Assembly: GCA_020848905.1 (NCBI GenBank) | Contig: JADLHG010000029.1 | Span: forward strand, 39,620 to 103,619 | DNA from: Deltaproteobacteria bacterium | GTDB taxonomy: Bacteria > Myxococcota_A > Polyangia > GCA-2747355 > JADLHG01 | DNA: 64,000 bases | Direction of reading: 5' to 3' | Shown here: piece by piece, positions 28,739 to 37,300 of the stretch | How positions within the stretch are numbered: the first letter of the stretch is position 1 | How the letters are laid out: each line of letters starts with the position of its first letter | The notes under the pieces: model-generated | Told to the model about the DNA's origin: nothing | Seen by the model: only the letters and a program-made list of their open reading frames with translations | The model's database searches: none | Position numbers and translations under genes: made by a program

Positions 28739-30052
28739 CTACGCCCCGTCTGCCGCCCCGCGCCCGAGGCGACGTCGCAGGCGCGCGACCCGGCTGCCGT
28801 CGTCGTGGTCTCCCGGCGCCCCCTCCGCCAGGGCGAGCGCCCGTGCCAGGTCTCGCGTGACGTGCTCGTGGTGCTTGGCGAGCTCGATCCAGCCGAGCGG
28901 ATGCTGCGGGAAGTGGCGCCGGTACTCCTCCCAGAGCGTCGCCGCCTCGGCCCGCCGCCCGGTCCGCCGCAGTCGGCGCGCCAGCGACACGAGGACCTCG
29001 CGCCGCGTCCCGGAGGCTCGTGCCAGCTCCAGCGCGCGGACGAGGCTTCTTTCACCGAGCTCCGGATCTCCGCGCTCGAGGTGGAGCACGCCGAGCGCGT
29101 GCAGCTCCTCGGCGTCCTCGGCCCACTCGAGCGGGTCCGCCACGTGGCTCGCCACGAGCCCGAGCAGAGGAGCGAGCGCCATCACGTCCAGCTGGTTGTG
29201 CTCGAGGACGCGCGCCATCTGGTCCCACCGCCCGCTGCGCAAGAAGTCCAGGTAGATGCTCGGCACGAGCGCGCCTTCCACGTCTCCCTCCCTGTGGAAG
29301 CCGAGCACGCTCCGCTCGAGCTCCCCGAGGCGCAGGGAGGGCAGGCGTCCCCGGAAGAGCCGCCGGGCGAGCAGCAGGAGGTCTACGTGGGGGAGTCCGA
29401 GCGACAGCCGCATGCGCGCCAGTACGCCGCGGTTCCGGAGGAGCGGCAGATCGAAGCTCCGCCCGTTGAACGTGACGAGCACCTTCGCCGCGGCCAGACG
29501 CTGCTCGAGCGCTTCGAGCACGACCGCCTCCTCCGCGGGATCCCGCACGAGGAACTGCTGCACCGCGAAGCGCCGGTCCTCAGGGCGAAAGCTCCCGACG
29601 CCGATCAGGAAGGGCAGGGTGCCCGCATCGCGCGAGAGTCCCGTCGTCTCCGTATCCAGAAAGAGGAGCTCGTGCGGCTCAGGACGCATCACGCCCGTTC
29701 CCACGGCCACCCGCAGCAGCTCAGCCAGCGCCTCGCTCCCCGGCGGTTCGAGGCGCGTGTCGCCGAAGCGCTCCTCTCGAGCACAGCCACGCTCGTGGAG
29801 CATCGGCACGGCACTCGTGCGCACCCAGGCCGGGCCGGCCGCACGCGCCCGCAGCACAGGCCTCGTCACGGCCGCACTCACCTCACCGGCCCACCGGCTC
29901 TCGATGCGACCGATCGCGCGCCGAAGCTCGTAGATCCGGTGATCGGGGCGCCCCTCCGTCTCCGCGACGCGGGCGGATCCCTCCGCTCCGTTTGCCCGGA
30001 CCGGCCCCGCGTCCGAGCCGAGAGCCCGGCGCACGCGATCGGCGAGCTTCAT
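28739..30052 (-). CDS. mrfB: MrfB-like DnaQ-fold exonuclease with TPR-like tail
   Basis: The product has 437 residues. The nuclease domain (about 120-300) shows the DEDD pattern: Phe-Leu-Asp-Thr-Glu-Thr-Thr-Gly-Leu, Thr-Phe-Asn-Gly-Arg-Ser-Phe-Asp-Leu-Pro, and His-Asn-Gln-Leu-Asp-Val. The remaining 130 residues form helical repeats (Gly-Val-Leu-His-Leu-Glu-Arg-Gly-Asp) like the TPR region of Bacillus YprB. In Bacillus subtilis YprB/MrfB works with the helicase YprA/MrfA to repair mitomycin C damage independently of UvrABC. Here the ATG overlaps the mrfA stop by four bases, giving the same pairing. The N-terminal 110 residues are Arg-rich and poorly conserved. Confidence 0.85.
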   Translation of the reverse strand: MKLADRVRRALGSDAGPVRANGAEGSARVAETEGRPDHRIYELRRAIGRIESRWAGEVSAAVTRPVLRARAAGPAWVRTSAVPMLHERGCAREERFGDTRLEPPGSEALAELLRVAVGTGVMRPEPHELLFLDTETTGLSRDAGTLPFLIGVGSFRPEDRRFAVQQFLVRDPAEEAVVLEALEQRLAAAKVLVTFNGRSFDLPLLRNRGVLARMRLSLGLPHVDLLLLARRLFRGRLPSLRLGELERSVLGFHREGDVEGALVPSIYLDFLRSGRWDQMARVLEHNQLDVMALAPLLGLVASHVADPLEWAEDAEELHALGVLHLERGDPELGERSLVRALELARASGTRREVLVSLARRLRRTGRRAEAATLWEEYRRHFPQHPLGWIELAKHHEHVTRDLARALALAEGAPGDHDDGSRVARLRRRLGRGAADGA

Positions 30053-32514
30053 CGCCAGGACCTCTCTCCCTCACCCCCGGGCCTCGCCGTGCGCTCGCCG
30101 CCGCTCCCACGGCTCTGTCTCGCTTCGGCCGCCGGAACCCCTCGCGCGTCGCCTCCGTGGAGGAGCAGCTCCAGCAGTCCCCGGGCGAGCCGCTTGGCCC
30201 CGGGGCTCCCCCCCGGCCCGATGCACGCGGGGCAGCCGCGAGCGCAGCCGCAGCGGGCGATCATGGCGTGCGCCCGGGAGAGCAGCTCCGCACGCTCGTC
30301 GTAGAGGCGCTCCGCGAGCCCCGTCCCGCCGGGGTAGCGATCGAAGAGGAAGATCGTCGGGACCGTCCCCTCGAGCAGGTCCTGCCCCTCTCCCGGGCGC
30401 TGGTAGCTCCCCCGACTGCGCCTCCCCGACACGGCGAACCAGCCCGACCGCGCGTCTCCGACCGCACGGCCCAGGTCCCGCGGCTCGCTCATCAGCAAGA
30501 GCGCTGCGGTGGAATGCAGGGCATAGGCCGCCGCCAGGCTCGCCTCGGCCCACTCCCCGGGCGAGGCCGGCACGCGCGCCAGCGCCTCGGCCGAGGTCGT
30601 GAGCCACAGGGCCATGCTGTGCATCTCGCGGTCGGGCTGACAGACCTCGCCGTAGCCCACGTTCTCTTGGGTGTGCAGCTTGATCTTCTTGAAGCCCACC
30701 ACGCGCTGCAAGACGTGCACCTCGCCCCACGCCGCGGCCTCGACCGCCTCGTGCGTCTCGAGGACGCGCACCCGCGTCTGCGTCAGGGCGTCCGTGTAGT
30801 AGTCCACCTGGGCGCGGGTGACGTGCGCCTTGCGCGCATCGTGATCGAGCCGTCGCACCTCGTACTGCTGCCCCTCGAGCTGGTAGATGGCCTGGTCGTG
30901 CAGCTCCTGCGGCGCGTCCTGATAGTCCACCTCGGCCAGGATCGTCCCCGTCGGCTCGTCGACCACGAGGAAGTTCTCGTCGAGCGGACCCCGAAGCTGG
31001 ACCTCCTGGGCCGGGAAGGCGTCGCCCACGTAGTGGTAGCGCCCGCCTCGCCCGTGCAGCACCCCCGCCTCGGCGAGGCAGTCCAGCGTCTCGGCCGTCT
31101 CCTGCGCGTCGAGGTGCCCGTAGGCCTCCTGGGGCGCGAAGGGGAGCTCGTACGCCGCGCACTTGAGATGCGGCACGAGGATGAGCGGATTGTCCGGATC
31201 CACCCGCGCGTGCTCGGGCCCCTCGCCGAGCAGGTAGTCCGGCTCGCCGGCCACGTACTGATCTACCGGCTCGCTCGAGGCGACCAGGATCGCGAGGCTT
31301 GGAGTCCGTCTGCGTCCCGCACGACCCGCCCGCTGCCAGGTCGCGGCGCGGCTACCCGGCCAGCCGGCCACCACCACGGCGTCGAGCCCGCCGATGTCGA
31401 TGCCGAGCTCCAGCGCCGAGGTCGTGACCACCACGTCGGTGCGTCCGGCGCGCAGCGCCTGCTCCACGGCGCGGCGCCGCTCGGGGAGGTAGCCACCCCG
31501 ATATCCGCGCACACGTTCTAGAACCTCGGAACTTGAACCGTCCGCGCTCTCCAGGCTCTCCCGCAGCGTGCGCAGGAGCACCTCCACAGCCAGCCGGCTC
31601 CGACAAAAGACCAGGCTGCTCAGCTCCCCCTCCACGAGATCGAGGGTGAGGCGCGTCGCCGCGGTCAGGTAGTTCTCCCGCACCCCGAGGGCCGCGTCGA
31701 GCACCGGGGGATTGAAGATGAGCAGGTGCCGCTCCCCACGCGGGGCCCCGCTCTCGGCCACGAGCTCGAACGGCCGGCCGACCAGGCGCTCGGCCAGCTC
31801 CGCGGGGTTCGCGATGGTGGCGCTGGTGCAGAGAAACACCGGGTCGCTGCCGTGGAACCGGCAGAGGCGTCGGAGCCGCCGGAGCACGTGCGCCAGGTGG
31901 CTGCCGAAGACTCCGCGGTAGGTATGGAGCTCGTCGAGCACCACGTAGCGCAGGCCCGAGAGGAGCTCGGCCCACCCCGGATGGTGCGGCAGGATCCCCG
32001 CGTGCAGCATCTCGGGGTTCGTGGCGAGGAGCCGCGCCTTCCGCCGGGCCGCGCGGCGCTGATCCACCGGCGTGTCCCCGTCGTAGACGGCCACCCCGAT
32101 GGACTCGCCGGTCGCCGCGGCCAGAAGCCGCGCCTCCTCCATCTGATCGCGCGCGAGCGCCTTCGTCGGAAATAGGTAGAGCGCTCGCGCCTGCGGGTCT
32201 TCGAGCAGCGCCTGGAAGACCGGGCCGTTGTAGCAGAGCGTCTTGCCGGAAGCGGTCGGCGTGGTGACCACCACGTCGCGCCCGCGCCGCGCCAGGTCGA
32301 GCGCGTCGGCCTGGTGGGTATAGAGGCGCTCGATCCCGCGGCTCCGGAGCGCCCGCAGCAGCGCTGGCGCCAGGTCCGCCGGAAAGGGGCGCGTTCGCGC
32401 GCTCTCCTCGGACATCACCGCGTGCCGGACGAGGTGACGCGCCACGGCGGGGGCTCGCCAGCGGTCCAGCACCCGGTAAATCCCTTGCAATGTGCGCTCG
32501 TTATCGTTGTGCAT
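30049..32514 (-). CDS. mrfA: MrfA/YprA-like DEAH-box helicase with Cys-rich C-terminus
   Basis: The ATG at 32514 gives 821 residues; the frame is open further upstream but the extension would cross the operator and promoter. Helicase motifs in order: Thr-Pro-Thr-Ala-Ser-Gly-Lys-Thr (Walker A), Asp-Glu-Leu-His (DEAH-like box), Thr-Ser-Ala-Thr, Leu-Gly-Ile-Asp-Ile-Gly-Gly-Leu-Asp and Gln-Arg-Ala-Gly-Arg-Ala-Gly-Arg-Arg. The C-terminal DUF1998 region carries Cys-Gly-Cys-Ala-Arg-Gly-Cys-Pro-Ala-Cys, matching the metal-binding Cys group of Bacillus MrfA. With MrfB it should form a damage-excision pair. It is first in its operon, behind a LexA-like double site. Confidence 0.88.
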   Translation of the reverse strand: MHNDNERTLQGIYRVLDRWRAPAVARHLVRHAVMSEESARTRPFPADLAPALLRALRSRGIERLYTHQADALDLARRGRDVVVTTPTASGKTLCYNGPVFQALLEDPQARALYLFPTKALARDQMEEARLLAAATGESIGVAVYDGDTPVDQRRAARRKARLLATNPEMLHAGILPHHPGWAELLSGLRYVVLDELHTYRGVFGSHLAHVLRRLRRLCRFHGSDPVFLCTSATIANPAELAERLVGRPFELVAESGAPRGERHLLIFNPPVLDAALGVRENYLTAATRLTLDLVEGELSSLVFCRSRLAVEVLLRTLRESLESADGSSSEVLERVRGYRGGYLPERRRAVEQALRAGRTDVVVTTSALELGIDIGGLDAVVVAGWPGSRAATWQRAGRAGRRRTPSLAILVASSEPVDQYVAGEPDYLLGEGPEHARVDPDNPLILVPHLKCAAYELPFAPQEAYGHLDAQETAETLDCLAEAGVLHGRGGRYHYVGDAFPAQEVQLRGPLDENFLVVDEPTGTILAEVDYQDAPQELHDQAIYQLEGQQYEVRRLDHDARKAHVTRAQVDYYTDALTQTRVRVLETHEAVEAAAWGEVHVLQRVVGFKKIKLHTQENVGYGEVCQPDREMHSMALWLTTSAEALARVPASPGEWAEASLAAAYALHSTAALLLMSEPRDLGRAVGDARSGWFAVSGRRSRGSYQRPGEGQDLLEGTVPTIFLFDRYPGGTGLAERLYDERAELLSRAHAMIARCGCARGCPACIGPGGSPGAKRLARGLLELLLHGGDARGVPAAEARQSRGSGGERTARPGGEGERSWR

Positions 32515-32519
32515 GGGTC

Positions 32520-32553
32520 CTGTGCGCCCGTTCAGGCCTGAACGTCTACACAG
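32520..32553. promoter_or_regulatory. 34-base dyad operator, LexA-like double box
   Basis: A perfect inner palindrome GTTCAGGCCTGAAC (32530-32543) is flanked at equal 5-base distance by CTGTG (32520-32524) and CACAG (32549-32553). It can be read as two CTG-N10-CAG boxes (32520-32535 and 32538-32553) two bases apart. The left half fits 16 of 17 positions of the Myxococcus LexA consensus CTRHAMRYBYGTTCAGS as I recall it. It covers the probable -10 edge and start point of mrfA and ends 6 bases from the mrfA ATG. Repression by LexA is inferred. Confidence 0.65.
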
Positions 32554-32579
32554 TATTGCCAGGCGCCAGTGCCTGTCAA
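32552..32579 (-). promoter_or_regulatory. Probable sigma-70-type promoter of mrfAB
   Basis: On the minus strand a perfect TTGACA (32579-32574) is followed after 16 bases by AATACT (32557-32552). The start point would fall inside the dyad operator. A second inverted repeat CAGGC-N6-GCCTG (32560-32575) fills the spacer and touches the -35 element, so another regulator could act here. Confidence 0.5.
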
Positions 32580-32649
32580 CTTCCGCGCGCGCTGTAAGGA
32601 CGGAGGCCCGCCGGCGATTCCTTCCCGAGAGCCACCAAGGAGGCACCCG

Positions 32650-34254
32650 ATGAGCCACCGCCTACGTCTCGTCCTCGCGCTTACCCCCGTCCTGGCCACC
32701 CTGACCACCTTCGCCGCCTGCGGCCTCATGAAGGGACGGGTTCCGGGCGGGGCCTACCACGAAGCTCCTGCCGTGGCGGGGACGGCCGTCGGTGGGAAAA
32801 CCTCGGACGGGGCCGAGGGGCCCCGGATGAACACGGAGGCCTACCGGCACGTCGAGGACAACCCCTTTCTCAAGGTGACGCACAACCCGCTCTCCACCTT
32901 CGCCGTGGACGTGGACACCGCCTCGTACAGCAACGTGCGCCGCTTCCTCACCGAGGGGATGCTCCCGCCGAAGGACGCCGTGCGCATCGAGGAGCTCGTG
33001 AACTACTTCCCGTACGACTACCCGGCGCCGAAGGGCGAGCGCCCCTTCTCGGCGGTGGCCGAGGTCTCTCGGGCCCCTTGGAACCCCCGCCACCGCCTGG
33101 TCCTCCTCGGTCTGCAGGGCCGGCGGATCCCCGACGCGCAGCTTCCTCCGCGGAACCTCGTCTTCCTCCTCGACGTGTCGGGCTCGATGGACACGGCGAA
33201 CAAGCTCCCGCTGCTCAAGGCGGCCCTTCGGCTGCTCGTCGGCCAGCTGACCGAACGTGACCGCGTGGCCATGGTCGTCTACGCCGGAGCGTCGGGCGTG
33301 GTCCTGCCCTCCACGGCGGGTTCGGAGAAGGCGAAGATCCTCGCCGCTCTCTCGCGTCTGCAGGCGGGGGGACCCACGAACGGCGCGGACGGCATCCGGC
33401 TCGCCTACCGCGTGGCCCGCGAGCACTTCCGCCCGGGCGGCATCAACCGCGTCATCCTCGCCACCGACGGCGACTTCAACGTGGGCACCACGAGCGAGGG
33501 GGACCTCGTGCGTCTCGTGGAGGCGGAGCGCCAGAGCGGCATCTTCCTGACCGTCCTCGGCTTCGGCATGGGGAACCTGAAGGACAGCACGATGGAGCAG
33601 CTGGCCGACAAGGGGAACGGCAACTACGCCTACATCGACAACCTGGCCGAGGCGCGCAAGGTGCTCGTCCGCCAGGCGGGCAGCACCCTCGTGACCATCG
33701 CCAAGGACGTCAAGGTGCAGGTCGAATTCAACCCGAAGCGCGTCGCGGCCTACCGGCTGCTGGGCTACGAGAATCGCCTCCTCCGCGCCGAGGACTTCAA
33801 CGACGACCGCAAAGACGGCGGCGAGATCGGCGCCGGCCACTCGGTGACCGCGCTCTACGAGATCGTCCCCGTCGGCGCCGAGACCGAGGTGCGCGGCGTG
33901 GACCCCCTCAAGTACCAGAGCGGCGCCCGGCCCACCGAGGCGGCCGCGGGACCCGAGCTCTTCACCGTGAAGCTCCGCTACAAGGCCCCCTCGGCCGAGC
34001 AGAGCCAGCTCCTCGCGCTGCCGGTCCTGGACGAAGCGGCGCCCCTGGCCCAGACCACCGACGCCTTCCGCTTCGCCTCCGCGGTGGCGGCCTTCGGCAT
34101 GCTGCTGCGGGACTCGCCCCACAAGGCGCAGACCACCTTCGGCCTGGTGCGCGAGCTGGCGCGCGGGGCCAAGGGCAAAGACCCCCACGGCTACCGCGGC
34201 GAGTTCCTGCGCCTCCTCGATCAGGCGGAGGCGCTTCGCCGGAAACAGTCGTAG
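32650..34254 (+). CDS. VWA-domain lipoprotein (YfbK-like)
   Basis: AAGGAGG 6 bases upstream sets the ATG at 32650 and gives 534 residues. A signal peptide ends in Phe-Ala-Ala-Cys (about residue 24), so it is probably lipid-anchored. The N-terminal region with Thr-Phe-Ala-Val-Asp-Val-Asp-Thr-Ala-Ser-Tyr is typical of the YfbK family. The von Willebrand A domain (about 165-345) has the metal site Asp-Val-Ser-Gly-Ser-Met-Asp, and Ala-Thr-Asp-Gly-Asp-Phe-Asn. The C-terminal DUF3520-like domain follows (Ala-Ala-Phe-Gly-Met-Leu-Leu-Arg). Members are envelope proteins of unclear function. Divergent from mrfA, it shares the 135-base regulatory spacer. It is unlikely to belong to the glucan operon, which converges on it. 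Confidence 0.9.
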   Translation: MSHRLRLVLALTPVLATLTTFAACGLMKGRVPGGAYHEAPAVAGTAVGGKTSDGAEGPRMNTEAYRHVEDNPFLKVTHNPLSTFAVDVDTASYSNVRRFLTEGMLPPKDAVRIEELVNYFPYDYPAPKGERPFSAVAEVSRAPWNPRHRLVLLGLQGRRIPDAQLPPRNLVFLLDVSGSMDTANKLPLLKAALRLLVGQLTERDRVAMVVYAGASGVVLPSTAGSEKAKILAALSRLQAGGPTNGADGIRLAYRVAREHFRPGGINRVILATDGDFNVGTTSEGDLVRLVEAERQSGIFLTVLGFGMGNLKDSTMEQLADKGNGNYAYIDNLAEARKVLVRQAGSTLVTIAKDVKVQVEFNPKRVAAYRLLGYENRLLRAEDFNDDRKDGGEIGAGHSVTALYEIVPVGAETEVRGVDPLKYQSGARPTEAAAGPELFTVKLRYKAPSAEQSQLLALPVLDEAAPLAQTTDAFRFASAVAAFGMLLRDSPHKAQTTFGLVRELARGAKGKDPHGYRGEFLRLLDQAEALRRKQS

Positions 34255-34272
34255 CCGCCTAGAATACTCATA

Positions 34273-34315
34273 CTAGAGCTTACCTTCGCATATTGTTCCC
34301 GTCGTCACGCTCTAG
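34273..34315. terminator. Inverted repeat between convergent genes, possible terminator
   Basis: CTAGAGC (34273-34279) and GCTCTAG (34309-34315) form a 7-base inverted repeat with a 29-base loop in the short A+T-rich spacer between the VWA gene and the end of the glucan operon. The loop is long and no T tract follows, so it is a weak candidate. Confidence 0.25.
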
Positions 34316-34322
34316 AAAGCTC

Positions 34323-37300
34323 CTACTGGAATAGATCGGGGATTCCGTCCTTGTCCGCGTCCGGCAGGGCGGAGAGCGCCTGGACCGCGTCCGACACCCC
34401 GTCCCCGTCCGCGTCGTCGTCGCTCCCGTCGGGTAGCCCGTCGTCGTCATCGTCCAGATCGGCCAGGTCGTCCTGGCCGTCGCCGTCCGCATCGACCAGC
34501 GACAGCGGGTTCTTGCTCTTCCCCTTGCCGAGCTGCACCCGCCCGGCCGTGGCCGACTGGCGCGGCGGGAGCTCGAGCAACACCGTGCCGAGGTCCAGCA
34601 CCGCGCTCCTGCCGCCACACGACTCCTTCGCCTGCCGGTGCAGGCGGCTGCTCAGCGTCGTCGCTCCGTCCTCGGGAAAGAGGAACTGCGCGACCTGCAG
34701 GCCGGGGCCACGCGCCGACGAATCCCGCGGGAACTGCACGAGCACGGCCGCGCTCTCGGTGCAGGGGAGGGTGATCGAAAAGGGCACCGACGCCCGCTGG
34801 CCGCCCCCGGCCTGCGGCGCAAACGGCGCGCCGAAAAAGAACCGCAGTTCTGTTTTGCTCGCCGGCGCCCCGGGGCTCCCTCCCGCGTCCCGGCCACCGT
34901 CGCCCGCCGGGGGCCTGACGGCCGCGTCCGCCTTCGCTCCGCCGGTGGCCGCGAGACCCCGAAAGATCACCGCCGCGAGCTGCAGCGGCTTGACCCCCGG
35001 GGCGAGCTTCGACGCCGCCGGCACCTCGAGACGCCCTCGCAGCACGCGGCACGGCGCGTAGCTCCGTCCCGCGCTATCCAGGCACTCCGACAGGCCCCCC
35101 GCAGGCTCGTCCGTGCCGAGGCACCCCGCCGCTCCCCACCCGAGAAGGGCCAGGAGCGCCCCGACCACGCCGGAGCCAGGCCCGACCGGCTGCCCCCGTC
35201 GCCGCATGACGCGCCGGCGTGCGCGGCCCAGCCCGAGCAGCGCGACGACTGCCATCCACCAGCCGGCTCCCGCGGGGCCACTCCCCCGGCCCAGCTCGCA
35301 GCTGCACCCCTCCGCCTGGACCGGACCGCCCACGGCGTCGGGGTGGGGGTTCGCGTGAGCCTGTCCCGTCTCTCGCTCACAACCCCAGCCGTCCACCGGC
35401 ACCCCCGGGCGAGAGGCCGGACAGAGGTCGCACAGGTCCCCTACGGCATCCCCGTCGAAGTCCCGCTGGTCGGCGTTCGGTACGCTCCGGCAGTTGTCCC
35501 GCGCGTCGGGGGTCCCGTCCTGGTCCCGGTCCGGTGGCGGAGCGGGTGGAGGGGGCGTCGGATCCTTTAGTTCCATGGCGACGAACTCGCTGTCGTTGAG
35601 GTCACCGTTGCCGTCCTTGCTCGCCGGGCACTGCGCCACGAGCGCCGCGCCGTCCTCCGCCCCGTACCGCCCCACCGCCAGGTAGAGCTTCTTCGGCAGC
35701 TCTGCGCCGAACATCTCCACGAGGTTCACCGTTCCTTCCACGACCCCGTCGTCGCTCTCGATCATGCTGGGCGTCGCCGCGCGCGCCGCGCCCGTCACCT
35801 TCAGCCAGGCGGCGTAGTTCCCATCTCCCTCGTCGGCGAGAACAGGCCCCCCCGTGGCCACCCTCCCGGCCTTGCCGAACGCCGCGGGGACCATCCGATC
35901 CGTCGCCGTGCCCACGTAGACCGTCACGTCGCTCCCGGGCCGCGCGGCGGTGGCGGCCAGATAGAGCTGCCGCCCGTTGAAGCTCGCGTAGAGCTTAGTG
36001 CCGGCCGCTTCCGCCGCGAGGTACGCCGCGTCGTCGACTCGGCCGTCCAGCAGGTAGCGCTGCCGCGGCCCTCCCGCCTGCGCCAGGCACCCCTCCACGT
36101 TCACCGGAGTGCCGAGGAGCGTGTCGGGGCACTTGTCGCAGGCGTCTCCCACCCCGTCCCCGTCGGTGTCGGCCTGGTCCGCGTTCTTCACCCCGCGGCA
36201 GCTGTCGTAGCTGTCCAGTACGCCGTCGTCGTCGGCGTCGGGGAGTTGGGCCTCCACGAGCTGATAGACCTTCGTCTCGTGGCTCCCCACCGAGACCGAG
36301 ACCCCGCGCGCGAGCGAGGCCTTGTCGGTGGGCACCTGATCCTTCGCGTTCAGATGATTCACCAGCCAAAGCGTGCCCGACCCGTAGTCTCCGAGCTGCG
36401 CCGGCGGCGGAAAGAACTTCACCGTCGTGCCGAGCGAGCTCGACTTGAAGCGGTTCGACAGGACCACGAAGTGCTGCCCCTCGCGGTAGCGCGAGAACGA
36501 GTAGACCTGCGCTCCCCCCTGGTCCGCATCGCTGTTGATGCGCGTGAAGGTGTCCCCGGGCTCTCCGAGCGCCCCGTAGTCCTGCCCCTGCAAACCCGGG
36601 TTCTGACCCCGCACGAGGAGGAGCCGCCGGTAGTGCTCGTGGAGCCCTGGGTCGCCGTCGGTCCCGAACTTCATCTGCCCGCGCATCTGCAGCGCGCCCT
36701 GTTCGTCCCCGTAGTAGATCATGGGGGTCCCCGGCAGGCTCAGGAGCACCCCGGCCGCCGCGCGCTGCACATCCTTGTTCCTCCCCGCCTGGAGCAGGAA
36801 CCGGTCCTCGTCCTGCGTGTCGAGGTAGCGCAGCCGCAGCACCCGCGCCGGATCCACCTTCTCGCGCACCTTCCGGATGTAGGCGTTCGAGACGAACTTC
36901 TCGGCGCTCGCGAGGGCGCCGTGAAACGCGTCGAGGCCGCCGGTCTTGGCGAAGATGTCCTTGAAGTTCCAGTAGAGGTACGAGTCGTAGGCCAGATCGA
37001 ACTGCTCGTCGAAGAAGCCCGGCGACGGAGGAATGATCTCCGCCAGCATCGCCCCCCCGGGCTTTCGCGCCACCACGCGGCGGCGCATCTCCCGCCAGAA
37101 GGAGGGCGGCACGAAGGTCGCGATGTCGCACCGGAAGGCATCCACGCCGTGATCCATCCAGTACTCCACGAAGTCGATGAACAGGCGGCGGACGAGGGGG
37201 TTGTTGTAGTTCAGGGAGGGCAGGGTAGAGAAGTCGAAGGCGTATTCGAACGGTCGTTCGTTATTGCCCGGGTTGAAGACGAACCAGTCGCGCAGCACCG

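Noticed and set aside
32650..34254. VWA lipoprotein as a member of the glucan operon
   Set aside because: It is on the opposite strand and has a strong ribosome site of its own; its family is not tied to glycan use.
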